Below are positions 8,616-18,130 of a stretch of 64,000 nt of DNA, one piece after another (positions within the stretch are counted from its first letter, which is position 1; the number at the start of each line of letters is the position of its first letter). This stretch comes from Borborobacter arsenicus. Its GTDB lineage: Bacteria; Pseudomonadota; Alphaproteobacteria; Rhizobiales; Rhizobiaceae. A model generated the notes under the pieces. It had not been told where the DNA came from. It ran no database searches and worked only from the letters and a program-made list of their open reading frames with translations. The translations under genes and the position numbers were made by a program. Where the stretch lies: assembly GCF_003934165.1 (NCBI RefSeq), contig NZ_ML133511.1, forward strand, positions 1 through 64,000. The letters run 5' to 3'.

Positions 8616-9245
8616 ATGGCGCGGACGACCGGCTCAGACGGCGGCAGGACCGAAGCGGCTATCCGCGAGGCGGCGATCAATCTTATCGCCCGCTTCGGCT
8701 ATGAAGCCGTTTCCATGCGCCAACTGGCCGCCGAGGTCGGCGTGCAGGCTGCTGCCCTCTACCGCTATTTCCCCAACAAGGAAGACCTGCTGTTCACGCT
8801 CATGCGCGAGCATATGGAGGACCTGCTGAAGGACTGGGATCAGGCAAGACCAGCTTCTGCCGATCCGCAGGCGCGGCTTGCCGCCTTCGTGCGCAACCAT
8901 ATCCGCTTCCATGTGGTCCGCCGGCACTCCACCCATGTCTCCAATATGGAGCTGCGCAGCCTGTCGCGTGACAATCTCAGCCATATCCTGCGGCTGCGCG
9001 GCGGCTATGAGAAGGAACTTCGACAAATCCTACGCGAAGGCGCAGACTCCGGCGCGTTCCGGATCGACGATGTCGGGCTGACCGCCATCGCCATCATCCA
9101 GATGATCACTGGGGTGATCGTCTGGTTCCGGCCCGACGAGCGTCTTTCTGTCGAGGAAGTCGCCGAGACCTATCTCACAATGACAATGCGTCTGACGGGC
9201 GCGGAAGAAATCAGGGAGAAACCGCATGTACACGCACACGCTTGA
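8616..9245 (+). CDS. TetR/AcrR-family regulator of leucine/isovalerate catabolism
   Basis: This is a 209-residue TetR-family repressor. The N-terminal HTH is clear ([20 protein letters not shown], then FPNKEDLL), followed by a helical ligand domain. It is the first gene of the operon and overlaps the isovaleryl-CoA dehydrogenase start by 20 bases, so it probably controls branched-chain acyl-CoA breakdown, perhaps sensing an acyl-CoA intermediate. That role is inferred from position. The start follows a good GGGAGG ribosome binding site. The promoter in front holds a gaacgttc palindrome that is its likely operator. Confidence 0.85.
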   Translation: MARTTGSDGGRTEAAIREAAINLIARFGYEAVSMRQLAAEVGVQAAALYRYFPNKEDLLFTLMREHMEDLLKDWDQARPASADPQARLAAFVRNHIRFHVVRRHSTHVSNMELRSLSRDNLSHILRLRGGYEKELRQILREGADSGAFRIDDVGLTAIAIIQMITGVIVWFRPDERLSVEEVAETYLTMTMRLTGAEEIREKPHVHAHA

Positions 9246-10389
9246 TTTCGGCCAGGGTGAAGACCTCGACAGCCTGCGCGACCTTGTCCGCCGCTTCGCC
9301 CAGGACCGCATCGCCCCGCTTGCCGCCGAAATTGACCGTTCCAACCAGTTTCCTGCCCAGCTTTGGACCGAGATGGGCGAACTCGGCCTGCTTGGGATCA
9401 CTGCCGATCCGGATTTCGGCGGCACCGGCATGGGCTATCTTGCCCATGTGGTGGCGATGGAGGAGATTTCGCGCGCATCCGCCTCGGTCGGCCTCTCCTA
9501 CGGCGCCCACTCCAATCTGTGCATCAACCAGATCAATCGATGGGCAACGCCCGAGCAAAAGGAGAAATACCTGCCCGGCCTGTGCTCGGGCGAGAAGGTC
9601 GGCGCGCTCGCAATGTCGGAATCCGGTTCGGGCTCCGATGTCGTCTCGCTGAAGCTGCGCGCCGAAAAGCGCAACGACCGCTACATCGTCAACGGCACCA
9701 AGATGTGGATCACCAACGGCCCGGATGCCGACACGCTGGTGGTCTATGCCAAGACCGATCCGGACAAGAAATCGCGTGGCATCACGGCCTTCATCGTCGA
9801 GAAGACCATGCCCGGCTTTTCGGTAGCGCAGAAACTCGACAAGCTCGGTATGCGCGGCTCCAACACCGGCGAACTCGTGTTCGAGAATGTCGAGGTCCCG
9901 TTCGAAAACCTGCTGCATGAAGAAGGCGCCGGCGTCGAAGTGCTGATGTCGGGGCTCGACTATGAGCGCACCGTGCTTTCAGGCGGGCCGCTCGGCATCA
10001 TGGCCGCCTGCATGGATGTCGCCGTTCCTTATGTGCATGAACGCAAGCAGTTCGGCCAGAGGATCGGCGATTTCCAGCTCGTTCAGGGCAAGCTTGCCGA
10101 CATGTACACGACCATGAATGCTGCCCGCGCCTATGTCTATGGCGTGGCTTCCGCCTGCGATGCCGGGCGCAGCACCCGCAAGGATGCCGCCGGCTGCATC
10201 CTGTTTGCTGCCGAAAAGGCGACCCAGATGGCGCTGGACGCGATCCAGCTTCTGGGCGGCAACGGCTATATCAACGACTATCCGACCGGGCGGCTTTTGC
10301 GCGACGCCAAGCTCTACGAGATCGGGGCCGGCACCAGCGAGATCCGCCGCTTCCTGATCGGCCGCGAGATCATGGCGGAGAGCCTCTGA
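9226..10389 (+). CDS. ivd: Isovaleryl-CoA dehydrogenase
   Basis: This FAD enzyme oxidises isovaleryl-CoA to 3-methylcrotonyl-CoA in leucine breakdown and hands electrons to ETF. The 387-residue protein has acyl-CoA dehydrogenase signatures: [11 protein letters not shown] in the FAD/substrate-binding middle domain and [12 protein letters not shown] near the C-terminus. The catalytic base in the isovaleryl-CoA dehydrogenase position is present as Glu247 in [15 protein letters not shown], whereas most other acyl-CoA dehydrogenases place it near the C-terminus. This supports the specific name. It lies one base upstream of the carboxylase beta subunit, in one operon. The ETF-ubiquinone oxidoreductase at 21510 could receive its electrons. 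Confidence 0.93.
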   Translation: MYTHTLDFGQGEDLDSLRDLVRRFAQDRIAPLAAEIDRSNQFPAQLWTEMGELGLLGITADPDFGGTGMGYLAHVVAMEEISRASASVGLSYGAHSNLCINQINRWATPEQKEKYLPGLCSGEKVGALAMSESGSGSDVVSLKLRAEKRNDRYIVNGTKMWITNGPDADTLVVYAKTDPDKKSRGITAFIVEKTMPGFSVAQKLDKLGMRGSNTGELVFENVEVPFENLLHEEGAGVEVLMSGLDYERTVLSGGPLGIMAACMDVAVPYVHERKQFGQRIGDFQLVQGKLADMYTTMNAARAYVYGVASACDAGRSTRKDAAGCILFAAEKATQMALDAIQLLGGNGYINDYPTGRLLRDAKLYEIGAGTSEIRRFLIGREIMAESL

Positions 10390-10390
10390 C

Positions 10391-11998
10391 ATGCCCGTCA
10401 TCCAGTCGCAGATATCCCCCTCCTCCGATGCCTTCAAGGCCAATGCCGAGCAGATGCGCGCGCTGGTGGCCGACATTGCCGAAAAGGGAGCCGCCGTCGA
10501 GCAGGGCGGCTCGGAGGAAGCGCGCAAGCGCCATACCTCGCGCGGAAAAATGCTGCCGCGCCAGCGCCTGGCGCAGTTGCTCGATCCCGGCTCGCCCTTT
10601 CTTGAGATCGGCCAGTTCGCCGCCTGGAACATGTATGACGGCGATATTTCGGCGGCCGGCATGATTGCCGGCATCGGCCGCGTCGAAGGCCGCGAAGTCA
10701 TGGTCGTCGTCAACGACGCCACGGTGAAGGGCGGCACCTATTATCCGGTGACGGTCAAGAAGCATCTGCGGGCGCAGGAAATCGCCATGCAGAACAACCT
10801 GCCCTGCATCTATCTGGTCGATTCCGGCGGCGCCAATCTGCCCAACCAGGACGAGGTGTTTCCCGACCGCGATCATTTCGGCCGCATCTTCTACAACCAG
10901 GCCAATATGTCGGCGATGGGCATTCCCCAGATCGCCTGCGTCATGGGTTCCTGCACGGCCGGCGGCGCCTATGTGCCGGCGATGGCCGATGAATCGATCA
11001 TGGTGCGCAACCAGGCCACGATCTTTTTAGGCGGCCCGCCGCTGGTCAAGGCGGCCACCGGCGAGGACGTGACCGCCGAGGACCTTGGCGGCGCTGAGGT
11101 TCATACACGCCAGTCGGGCGTTGCCGATCACTACGCGGTGGACGACGCCCATGCGCTCGCCATCACGCGGCGCATCGTCAAAAACCTGAATCGGAAGAAG
11201 GCGATAGGGCTCGATCTTGCGAAAGTGATTCCGCCGCTTTATGCGACCGATGAGATCTACGGCGTCATCCCCGCCGATATCCGCCAGCCCTATGATGTGC
11301 GCGAGGTCATCGCCCGCATCGTTGACGGTTCGGAATTCGACGAGTTCAAGCAGAATTACGGAACCACGCTGGTCACCGGCTTTGCCCATCTTTACGGCAT
11401 GCCGGTCGGCATCATCGGCAATAATGGCGTGCTGTTTTCCGAAAGCGCGCTGAAGGGCGCGCATTTCATCGAATTGTGCTGCCAGCGCAAGATTCCGCTG
11501 ATCTTCCTGCAAAACATCACCGGCTTCATGGTCGGCCGCAAATATGAGGCCGGTGGCATCGCCAAGGACGGCGCCAAGCTGGTGACGGCAGTCGCCACCG
11601 CGCAGGTGCCCAAGGTGACCATGATCATCGGCGGTTCCTTCGGCGCCGGCAATTACGGCATGTGCGGCCGGGCCTATTCGCCCCGCTTCCTGTGGATGTG
11701 GCCCAACGCACGCATCTCGGTGATGGGCGGCGAGCAGGCCGCCACGGTGCTGGCCATGGTCAAGCGCGAGGGCATCGAGCGCAAGGGCGGCGAATGGTCT
11801 GCCGAGGAAGAGCGGAAGTTCAAGAAGCCGATCCTGATGAAATATGAGCATGAGGGCCAACCGCTCTATTCGTCGGCGCGGCTGTGGGACGACGGCATCA
11901 TCGATCCGGCCCGGTCGCGCGAGGTGCTGGCGCTGTCGCTTAGCGCTGCGCTCAACGCACCGATACCGGAAACGAAATTCGGCGTGTTCAGGATGTGA
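10391..11998 (+). CDS. mccB: Methylcrotonyl-CoA carboxylase, beta (carboxyltransferase) subunit
   Basis: This subunit transfers carboxyl from biotin to 3-methylcrotonyl-CoA, giving 3-methylglutaconyl-CoA. The 535-residue protein spans both crotonase-fold carboxyltransferase halves, with oxyanion-hole glycine pairs such as [13 protein letters not shown] in the first half and [13 protein letters not shown] in the second. It follows ivd directly, ATG two bases after the stop, and its biotin subunit partner is at 13508, separated by two unrelated-looking genes. Length and motifs fit MCC beta better than propionyl-CoA carboxylase beta, and the ivd neighbour supports this. Confidence 0.93.
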   Translation: MPVIQSQISPSSDAFKANAEQMRALVADIAEKGAAVEQGGSEEARKRHTSRGKMLPRQRLAQLLDPGSPFLEIGQFAAWNMYDGDISAAGMIAGIGRVEGREVMVVVNDATVKGGTYYPVTVKKHLRAQEIAMQNNLPCIYLVDSGGANLPNQDEVFPDRDHFGRIFYNQANMSAMGIPQIACVMGSCTAGGAYVPAMADESIMVRNQATIFLGGPPLVKAATGEDVTAEDLGGAEVHTRQSGVADHYAVDDAHALAITRRIVKNLNRKKAIGLDLAKVIPPLYATDEIYGVIPADIRQPYDVREVIARIVDGSEFDEFKQNYGTTLVTGFAHLYGMPVGIIGNNGVLFSESALKGAHFIELCCQRKIPLIFLQNITGFMVGRKYEAGGIAKDGAKLVTAVATAQVPKVTMIIGGSFGAGNYGMCGRAYSPRFLWMWPNARISVMGGEQAATVLAMVKREGIERKGGEWSAEEERKFKKPILMKYEHEGQPLYSSARLWDDGIIDPARSREVLALSLSAALNAPIPETKFGVFRM

Positions 11999-12002
11999 GG
12001 AA

Positions 12003-12530
12003 ATGAGCCTGACCCAGCGCATGCAGGTGGTTACCGGCGACATCACCAAGCTGACCGTGGATGCTATCGTCAATGCCGCCAACTCCTCACTGCTGGGAGG
12101 CGGTGGCGTCGATGGCGCCATTCATCGCGCGGCGGGGCCGGAGCTTGATGCCGAATGCCGCACCCTCAATGGCTGCAAGGTGGGCGACGCCAAGATCACC
12201 GGCGGCTACCGGCTTCCAGCGCGATATATCATCCACACTGTCGGCCCGCTCTGGCAGGGCGGGGACGGCGACGAGGCTGGCCTGCTCGCCTCCTGCTACC
12301 GTCGCTCACTCGAACTGGCTGCCGAGAATGACTGCCGCACCATCGCTTTTCCAGCCATCTCGACGGGGATATATGGCTATCCCAAGGATGCCGCCGCACA
12401 TATCGCGGTCGGGGCAGTTTCCCGTTTTCTTGAGGCCAGCGACCTGCCGCATCAGGTGATTTTCTGCTGTTTCGACGAGCAGACCACAGTTCTTTATCTG
12501 CGTGAATTCGCAGCGCTTGGCGAAGAATAA
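12003..12530 (+). CDS. Macro-domain protein, O-acetyl-ADP-ribose deacetylase type (YmdB-like)
   Basis: This is a single macro domain of 175 residues that binds ADP-ribose. The diagnostic motifs are [33 protein letters not shown] (catalytic loop with Asn and Asp of the YmdB/MacroD class) and ISTGIYGYP (diphosphate loop). Enzymes of this class hydrolyse O-acetyl-ADP-ribose or mono-ADP-ribosyl aspartate/glutamate. It starts four bases after mccB and is clearly within the operon. An overlapping upstream-extended frame exists, but the ATG at 12003 after a ggagg-like site (gaggaaatg) gives the family start. Its role among leucine genes is unclear. Confidence 0.9.
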   Translation: MSLTQRMQVVTGDITKLTVDAIVNAANSSLLGGGGVDGAIHRAAGPELDAECRTLNGCKVGDAKITGGYRLPARYIIHTVGPLWQGGDGDEAGLLASCYRRSLELAAENDCRTIAFPAISTGIYGYPKDAAAHIAVGAVSRFLEASDLPHQVIFCCFDEQTTVLYLREFAALGEE

Positions 12531-12725
12531 GATGGGCGCGGTACAGCCCAGCACCCCGTTTCCAACTGCCATCCCTCGATTGGCCGGGCCAGGTCGGGAC
12601 GCTTGCGTGCGGGCGATCACAATCCGGGTAGCGCGCATTTCCACGCAAGGAGGGCGGTTGCCCCGGCATCGGGCAGGCCTAGACTATAAGGCTGCGCGGG
12701 GCCGGCACGAACTTAGGAGCGTGAC

Positions 12726-13496
12726 ATGGCAAAACCCAACAATTTCGTTTGGTACGAACTGATGACCTCCGACCTTGACGCGGCGGAGGCCTTCTACAAG
12801 ACCGTCGTCGGCTGGAAACCGGAAGCATGGGGTGGCGCCGAAATGCCCTATGTCATCATGAAAGCGGGCGACACCGGCGTTGCTGGGCTGATGAACATTC
12901 CTGAAAACGCAGCAAAAATGGGACTGCGGCCCGCCTGGGTCGGCTATATCGGCACGCCCGATGTCGATGCTGCCACGCGGCGGGTGAAGGAAGCCGGCGG
13001 CACGATCCATCGCGAGCCGGACGATATTCCGGAGGTTGGCCGTTTCTCGGTCGTCGCCGATCCGCAAGGCGCCATGTTCATGCTGCTGACGCCCAAAGGC
13101 GAAGAACGGCCGCCGGAATCCATGACGGCGCCCGGGCAGATCGGCTGGCGCGAACTCTATGCGACCGACTGGAAGAGCGCCTTCGCCTTCTATTCCAGCC
13201 AGTTCGGCTGGACCAAGGGTAATGCGATGGATATGGGCGAGATGGGTACCTATCAGCTCTTTGCCGCTGGCGGCGACGATGCCATCGGCGGGATGATGAC
13301 CAAGCCTCCTCAGGTGCCCTCCCCGCATTGGCTATTCTATTTCAACGTAACCGATATCGACGCCGCCGTCTCGCGCGTTACCGAAAGCAAGGGCCAGGTG
13401 CTCAACGGGCCGATGGAGGTGCCGGGCGGCGCATGGATCATACAGGCAATGGACCCGCAGGGCGCAATGTTCGCGCTGGTCGGCTCCCGCAAGTAA
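12726..13496 (+). CDS. VOC (glyoxalase/bleomycin-resistance fold) protein, tandem domains
   Basis: This 256-residue protein has two vicinal-oxygen-chelate domains, starting near residues 5 (NFVWYELMTSDLDAAEAFYK) and 140 (WRELYATDWKSAFAFYSSQF). Each has the typical paired beta-alpha-beta-beta-beta units ending in DPQGAMFMLL or DPQGAMFALV. Such proteins bind metal and handle small metabolites, but the substrate is not evident. It lies 195 bases downstream of the macro-domain gene and 11 bases before mccA, so it is probably cotranscribed with the leucine genes. The preceding gap contains aggagc just before the ATG and nothing else I recognise. Confidence 0.88.
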   Translation: MAKPNNFVWYELMTSDLDAAEAFYKTVVGWKPEAWGGAEMPYVIMKAGDTGVAGLMNIPENAAKMGLRPAWVGYIGTPDVDAATRRVKEAGGTIHREPDDIPEVGRFSVVADPQGAMFMLLTPKGEERPPESMTAPGQIGWRELYATDWKSAFAFYSSQFGWTKGNAMDMGEMGTYQLFAAGGDDAIGGMMTKPPQVPSPHWLFYFNVTDIDAAVSRVTESKGQVLNGPMEVPGGAWIIQAMDPQGAMFALVGSRK

Positions 13497-13507
13497 CGGA
13501 AGGTGCA

Positions 13508-15469
13508 ATGTTTTCAAAGATCCTGATCGCCAATCGCGGCGAGATCGCCTGCCGGGTGATCCGCACGGCCCGCAAATTGGGCGTGAAGACAGTGGCCGTC
13601 TATTCCGACGCCGACGCCAGATCGCTTCACGTCGAAATGGCCGACGAGGCGGTGCATATCGGCCCCTCGCCGGTCGGCGAAAGCTATCTGCGTGGCGACA
13701 GGATCATTGAGGCAGCAAGGAAAACAGGGGCCGAAGCCATCCATCCCGGCTACGGCTTCCTGTCGGAAAACCCTGATTTCGTCGATCAGGTCGTGGCTGC
13801 CGGTCTGGTGTTCATCGGCCCTTCGGCGGCGTCCATCCGGGCGATGGGCTTGAAGGATGCCGCCAAGCGGCTGATGGAAAAGGCCGGCGTGCCGGTGGTT
13901 CCCGGCTATCACGGCGAAGCCCAGGAGATCGTGATCCTCGCTTCGAAGGCGCGCGAGATCGGCTATCCGGTGCTCATCAAGGCGCGTGCTGGCGGCGGCG
14001 GCAAGGGCATGCGCCGAGTCGAGCATCCCGACGATTTCGCCGAGGCGCTGTCGGGCGCACGGCGCGAGGCCAAGGCTGCGTTTGGCGATGATCGCGTGCT
14101 GGTCGAGAAATATGTCGACAAGCCGCGTCATATCGAGGTGCAGGTCTTCGGCGACAATTTCGGCAATGCCGTTCATCTGTTCGAGCGCGATTGCTCGGCA
14201 CAACGTCGCCACCAGAAGGTGATCGAGGAAGCCCCTGCCCCCGGCATGACGCCCGAGATGCGCAAGGCGATGACCGATGCGGCGGTGACGGCGGCAAAGG
14301 CCATCAGCTATTCCGGTGCCGGAACCATCGAATTCATTGTCGATGCATCGGACGGGCTGAAGCCTGACCGCTTCTGGTTCATGGAGATGAACACAAGGCT
14401 GCAGGTCGAGCATCCGGTGACCGAAATGATCACCGGCGTCGATCTGGTCGAATGGCAGTTGCGTGTGGCGGCAGGCGAAAAGCTGCCGAAAAGCCAGAAG
14501 GAGATCACGCTTTCCGGCCACGCCTTCGAAGCGCGCATCTATGCCGAAGACCCTGCGAAGGATTTCCTGCCGGCAATCGGGACATTGCACCATCTGCGCT
14601 TTCCAAGCGTAGGCGCAGGAAAATCGAGCATCCGGGTGGAAACCGGCGTGGGCGAGGGCGATTCCATCTCGCCTTTCTATGACCCGATGATCGCCAAGCT
14701 GGTGGTCCATGCGCCCGACCGGCCCTCGGCCCTTTCATCCCTCGGTGAGGCGCTCAAGACCAGCGAAATCGCCGGCTCCACCACCAATATCGGCTTCCTC
14801 GCCGCACTCGCGCAGGACCCGGATTTCGCTTCCGGCGACGTCGATACCGGGCTGATAGCCCGCAAGCAGCCGGCGCTTGTCGCAAGCCCCAAGCCTGACC
14901 CCGATATCATCGCGCGGGCACTGCTCACCGCATCGGGCGTCGGCCACCTCGCACCGACAGGCAATGATCCGTGGGAGCTGATTTCCGGCTATGGCCATTT
15001 CCACCCGCTCTGGCGGCAGGCTAGTGTCGGCTTCGAGCAACAGGAGACGACGGCCGGCATTCGCATGCGCCCCGACGGCAGGGTCGAAATCCGGTTCGAC
15101 GGCCAGGAGGATGGCGTCATCATCTCCGGCGACCGGCAGGGCGCCGTTGCCTGGCCCGGTCATGTCACCATATTTGCCGATGGTGCCGCATTCGACTTCA
15201 AGGTTCCGGATCCCTTCGCCAAGGCTGCCGAAAGCGGCAATGGCGCCGCCAGCATGCGGGCGCCGATGCCCGGTCTGGTCAAGCTGGTGCGGGCGGCAAA
15301 GGGCGATGCGGTGGTCAAGAACCAGCCGCTGCTCATTCTCGAAGCCATGAAGATGGAGCACACCATCACCGCCCAGCATGACGGGGTGATCGCCGAGATC
15401 GCCGCCGAGGGCGCTCAGGTGACGGATGGCACGGTTCTGGTGCGGTTCGAGGAGACGCCAGCAGAGTAA
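13508..15469 (+). CDS. mccA: Methylcrotonyl-CoA carboxylase, alpha (biotin) subunit
   Basis: This is the biotin-carrying, ATP-dependent carboxylase subunit. The 653-residue protein starts with the biotin carboxylase domain (MFSKILIANRGEIACRVIRT), has the ATP-grasp glycine loop (KARAGGGGKGMRRV), and ends with a biotinyl domain whose lysine is Lys615 in EAMKMEH. A longer open frame reaches upstream into the VOC gene, but the ATG at 13508 after gaaggtgc is the family start. It pairs with mccB at 10391. No hydratase or HMG-CoA lyase gene follows, so the last two steps of leucine breakdown must be encoded elsewhere. Confidence 0.93.
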   Translation: MFSKILIANRGEIACRVIRTARKLGVKTVAVYSDADARSLHVEMADEAVHIGPSPVGESYLRGDRIIEAARKTGAEAIHPGYGFLSENPDFVDQVVAAGLVFIGPSAASIRAMGLKDAAKRLMEKAGVPVVPGYHGEAQEIVILASKAREIGYPVLIKARAGGGGKGMRRVEHPDDFAEALSGARREAKAAFGDDRVLVEKYVDKPRHIEVQVFGDNFGNAVHLFERDCSAQRRHQKVIEEAPAPGMTPEMRKAMTDAAVTAAKAISYSGAGTIEFIVDASDGLKPDRFWFMEMNTRLQVEHPVTEMITGVDLVEWQLRVAAGEKLPKSQKEITLSGHAFEARIYAEDPAKDFLPAIGTLHHLRFPSVGAGKSSIRVETGVGEGDSISPFYDPMIAKLVVHAPDRPSALSSLGEALKTSEIAGSTTNIGFLAALAQDPDFASGDVDTGLIARKQPALVASPKPDPDIIARALLTASGVGHLAPTGNDPWELISGYGHFHPLWRQASVGFEQQETTAGIRMRPDGRVEIRFDGQEDGVIISGDRQGAVAWPGHVTIFADGAAFDFKVPDPFAKAAESGNGAASMRAPMPGLVKLVRAAKGDAVVKNQPLLILEAMKMEHTITAQHDGVIAEIAAEGAQVTDGTVLVRFEETPAE

Positions 15470-15659
15470 ACGGCGGTCCCGAATCCGGCAAAAAGCCGCG
15501 CCAGCCGTCAAGGCCGATCGCGGCTTTCTCCTCCGAACACCCCCGCCCGAAAAGCTGTCTGCCATTCCCCGTCACCCGCGCGGCTGGCCCGCCTCCAAGC
15601 TGCCGCGTTCTTTTGATTGGGGCCTGCCGTCTGCGCGGCTTTTGCCCTTGTATTCGATC

Positions 15660-15926
15660 TCAGTGCACGGTCATCCATTCGCGCGCTTCACGCAGCGCAC
15701 GGGCGATCTCCTGCTTCGACATCGAGGAGGTCAGTTCCGAGCGCAATTCGGCAGCCCGCGCCGACCCTTTGATGGCGGCGATGTTGAACCATTTATGGGC
15801 GCTGACGACATCGACCTCGCAATCGCGGCCGGTCGCATACATCATGCCCAGTTCGAAGAGGATATCGGCCTGAGCCGTTGCGCCCATGGTGCCGAAACCG
15901 GCTTCAAGCATCTCAAAACGTGCCAT
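15660..15926 (-). CDS. Small Sel1-like repeat protein
   Basis: This is an 88-residue protein with about one and a half Sel1-like (TPR-type) helical repeats: ILFELGMMYATGRDCEVDVV and SAHKWFNIAAIKGSARAAEL. I recognise it as a small conserved protein of rhizobia starting MARFEML. A longer open frame runs upstream, but the ATG at 15926 follows an SD-like ggacttgg and gives the conserved start. It is convergent with the leucine operon, with no obvious terminator in the 190-base gap. Function is unknown; Sel1 repeats usually mediate protein contacts. Confidence 0.75.
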   Translation of the reverse strand: MARFEMLEAGFGTMGATAQADILFELGMMYATGRDCEVDVVSAHKWFNIAAIKGSARAAELRSELTSSMSKQEIARALREAREWMTVH

Positions 15927-16354
15927 TTTTCCAAGTCCCTGTCCCGTTTCTGGAAGGCCGCCTCTTTGCGTTTCGGGCTTGCTCTTCCGATGCTTCGAAG
16001 CATGAACCGGAGGCTTGAATCCGCCGTTAAATGGCGTGCTTAATTTGGCGCAAACAAAGTTCAAACAAGAGGTAAATTACTGAATTCATTAAGGATGCAG
16101 AGGCGCGGGATTCCGGTGTTTCGCGATAAATTTGCTGAAAATCCGGTATGATGGCGGAAAGGGTTCGATAACCACAAAACGGGTACCCCCGAAAGATTCC
16201 GATCGGAAAATCAAGAAACTTCACGCGGCAAGCCATGTCAGATCCCGCAATCCTTCCCCGACTGGACCGGCTTTTCCTTTCCAGCCAACCAGGCTAGCTA
16301 CGTTTGCGTAAACTGCTGGTCTAGCGACCAGCAGGCATCGACAGGAGGAGATTG
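15927..16354. other. 428-base intergenic region without a convincing gene
   Basis: This divergent gap lies between the Sel1-like gene and the DUF2147 gene. Open frames here lack ribosome binding sites and recognisable content. The part 16030-16150 is comparatively AT-rich and may hold the promoters. The only clear structure is the perfect inverted repeat at 16313-16334. Confidence 0.6.
16313..16334 (+). repeat. Perfect 9-bp inverted repeat before the DUF2147 gene
   Basis: The arms ctgctggtc and gaccagcag flank the four bases tagc. The element ends 8 bases before the GGAGGAG ribosome binding site and 20 bases before the start codon. No T run follows, so it is more likely an operator or a leader hairpin than a terminator. 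Confidence 0.65.
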
Positions 16355-16699
16355 ATGTTGCGCATTTCAATCATCGTATTCGCGGCGACCGTGATGCTGG
16401 CAGGCGCAGCCTATGCCGATCCGATCGAGGGGAATTGGAAGACCCAGAGCGGCGAGACGGCGGCGATCGGCGGATGCGGCAGCGCCTTCTGCATCACCTT
16501 GAAGACGGGCAAGCATGCCGGCAAGCAGATCGGCCAGATGAAGGCGGGCGGCGAGGGCAATTATGCCGGCTCGATCACCGACCCCGCCGACGACAAGACC
16601 TATAAGGGCAAGGCCAACTTGAATGGAAGCGCGCTGAAAATGAGCGGCTGCGTGTTCGGCGGCCTGATCTGCAAAAGCCAGAACTGGTCGAAACAGTAG
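16355..16699 (+). CDS. Secreted DUF2147-like small protein
   Basis: This 114-residue protein has a signal peptide (MLRISIIVFAATVMLAG, cleavage probably after AYA) and a small beta-rich domain starting DPIEGNWKT, the usual DUF2147 opening. It contains four cysteines (GCGSAFC and GCVFGGLIC), which may form disulfides in the periplasm. The GGAGGAG site lies directly upstream. A TTG one codon earlier is a less likely start. Function of the family is unknown. It is convergent with the GST gene; an imperfect hairpin at 16704-16726 lies between them, without a T run. Confidence 0.8.
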   Translation: MLRISIIVFAATVMLAGAAYADPIEGNWKTQSGETAAIGGCGSAFCITLKTGKHAGKQIGQMKAGGEGNYAGSITDPADDKTYKGKANLNGSALKMSGCVFGGLICKSQNWSKQ

Positions 16700-16744
16700 A
16701 GCTGAGCCCGCCTCGATAGCAGGCTCCTGCGCTGGTTTCAGCCG

Positions 16745-17452
16745 TCAGGCGCGCGCCCTTTGCCCGAACAGCACCTTCTGCGCCTCCTTGTCGTCGGCCA
16801 GGTTTTTGCGGCGCTCCTCGCCGACCGCCACGCCGCGAGCGACGGCAGAACGTGCCATCACGGTCTCGAACCAGCGCTTGAGATGTGGAAAATCGTCCAG
16901 GTCCTGACCCTGGTTCTTGTAGGGCCTCACCCAGCCTATGCTGGCCATATCGGCGATGGAGTAATCGCCGGCGAGAAATTCGCGGTCGGCCAGGCGCTTG
17001 TTCATGACGCCATAGAGCCGGTTGACCTCATTGGTGTAGCGGTCGATGCCGTACTGAATTTTCTCCGGGGCATATTGGCGGAAATGGTGTGCCTGCCCAG
17101 CCATCGGCCCAAGCCCGCCCATCTGCCAGAACAGCCATTGATCGACCTCGACCTTCTGCCGTTCATCCGACGGATAGAACCTGCCGAATTTGCGCCCGAG
17201 ATATTGCAGGATGGCACCTGATTCAAACACCGAGATCGGCTCTCCGCCCGGCCCTTCCGGATCAATGATCGCCGGCATGCGGTTGTTGGGAGAAATCTTC
17301 AGGAAAGCCGGCTCGAACTGTTCGCCTTTGCCGATATTCACATATTTGACCACATAGGGAACGCCCAGTTCTTCCAGCATGATGGAAATCTTCCAACCGT
17401 TGGGCGTCGGCCAGTAATAGAGTTCGATCGGCTTGGTCTGCGTCGTCATCAT
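16745..17452 (-). CDS. Glutathione S-transferase, Nu-class / YfcG-like
   Basis: This 235-residue enzyme resembles E. coli YfcG, a glutathione-dependent disulfide-bond oxidoreductase. The thioredoxin-like N-terminal domain opens with IELYYWPTPNGWKISIMLEE, including the Thr/Asn pair that binds glutathione sulfur in the Nu class. It continues with ISPNNRMPAIIDPE and FESGAILQYLG, and the all-helical C-terminal domain follows. The start is MMTTQ; the first ATG at 17452 has GGAG nearby. The open frame extends further upstream but without family similarity. It is a single-gene unit and its physiological substrate is unknown. Confidence 0.88.
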   Translation of the reverse strand: MMTTQTKPIELYYWPTPNGWKISIMLEELGVPYVVKYVNIGKGEQFEPAFLKISPNNRMPAIIDPEGPGGEPISVFESGAILQYLGRKFGRFYPSDERQKVEVDQWLFWQMGGLGPMAGQAHHFRQYAPEKIQYGIDRYTNEVNRLYGVMNKRLADREFLAGDYSIADMASIGWVRPYKNQGQDLDDFPHLKRWFETVMARSAVARGVAVGEERRKNLADDKEAQKVLFGQRARA

Positions 17453-17614
17453 GCGGTCTCCGGTTGGTCTAACTCCCAGATAGGCATATGGGCCGCCGGC
17501 ACAAGCGCGTAATGCGCGATGCTGATTTAATAAAATTGAACCGAAGATGAACGGACACCTCAGAGGCCGTTCAGCCGGCAGCGGGCATTCTCCCAACCAT
17601 TGAAGGAGATACCC

Positions 17615-17785
17615 ATGCTTGCCCGCCGGTTCACCATTTTCTGCCTGCTGATGGCCCTGTTCGGAATGGCGTTTTCGGTTCTGGTCGCCAAGGCCAGCCG
17701 GCCCGCCCATTCCTGGGATCGTGGTGTGGCGCGGACCTGCCCTGCCGAGACGAGCATACGCTGCATAATGACCCGGCCTCTGTGA
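17615..17785 (+). CDS. Small putative membrane/secreted protein (56 aa)
   Basis: I do not recognise this gene. It encodes 56 residues with one hydrophobic segment (FTIFCLLMALFGMAFSVLVA) after a basic start, then a short tail with two cysteines (ARTCPAE, IRCIM). The ATG has a strong AAGGAGAT ribosome binding site at the right distance, which is the main reason to call it. It is divergent from the GST gene and 14 bases upstream of another small candidate gene. Confidence 0.45.
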   Translation: MLARRFTIFCLLMALFGMAFSVLVAKASRPAHSWDRGVARTCPAETSIRCIMTRPL

Positions 17786-17799
17786 GAAGGCGCCACACC

Positions 17800-17994
17800 A
17801 TGTCGACCATCATCGCCCCTTCGCTGAAAATCCTGAGATTGCTCCCCCGGGCAGCGCTTGTCGTCGCCGTGCTGACGGCACCGGTTCTTGGCGTTTCCGC
17901 AGCACGCAGTTCGACCGGAACGACGATAGAGGCACCCGCCTTGAAGAAATCCGGAGCGGGCTTGGTCCTGCTGATGAGCCTCCAGCGCGGCTAG
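17800..17994 (+). CDS. Small putative secreted protein (64 aa)
   Basis: I do not recognise this gene. The 64-residue product has a basic, hydrophobic N-terminus (LLPRAALVVAVLTAPVLGVSA) that looks like a signal peptide, followed by a short Thr/Ala-rich tail. A gagaagg sequence precedes the ATG by nine bases. It follows the 56-residue candidate closely and could form a small operon with it. Confidence 0.38.
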   Translation: MSTIIAPSLKILRLLPRAALVVAVLTAPVLGVSAARSSTGTTIEAPALKKSGAGLVLLMSLQRG

Positions 17995-18130
17995 ACCATT
18001 TTCAAGTCCTTCGCGACGCTGTAGCCGGCCAGAGGAGATGAGTTCACGACCTTAACGCCTGTCGGCCGGCTGAAACGAATAGCGCGGCCTCCCCCCTCCC
18101 AAGCCGGCCTCCGCCACTCTATATTGAGGC

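Noticed and set aside
16704-16726. Imperfect hairpin between the DUF2147 and GST genes
   Set aside because: There is a mismatch in the stem and no T run on either strand, so it is not called as a terminator.
17995-18130. Short AUG-starting frame after ggagatg in the gap before the AMP nucleosidase gene
   Set aside because: It is too short, with no recognisable sequence.
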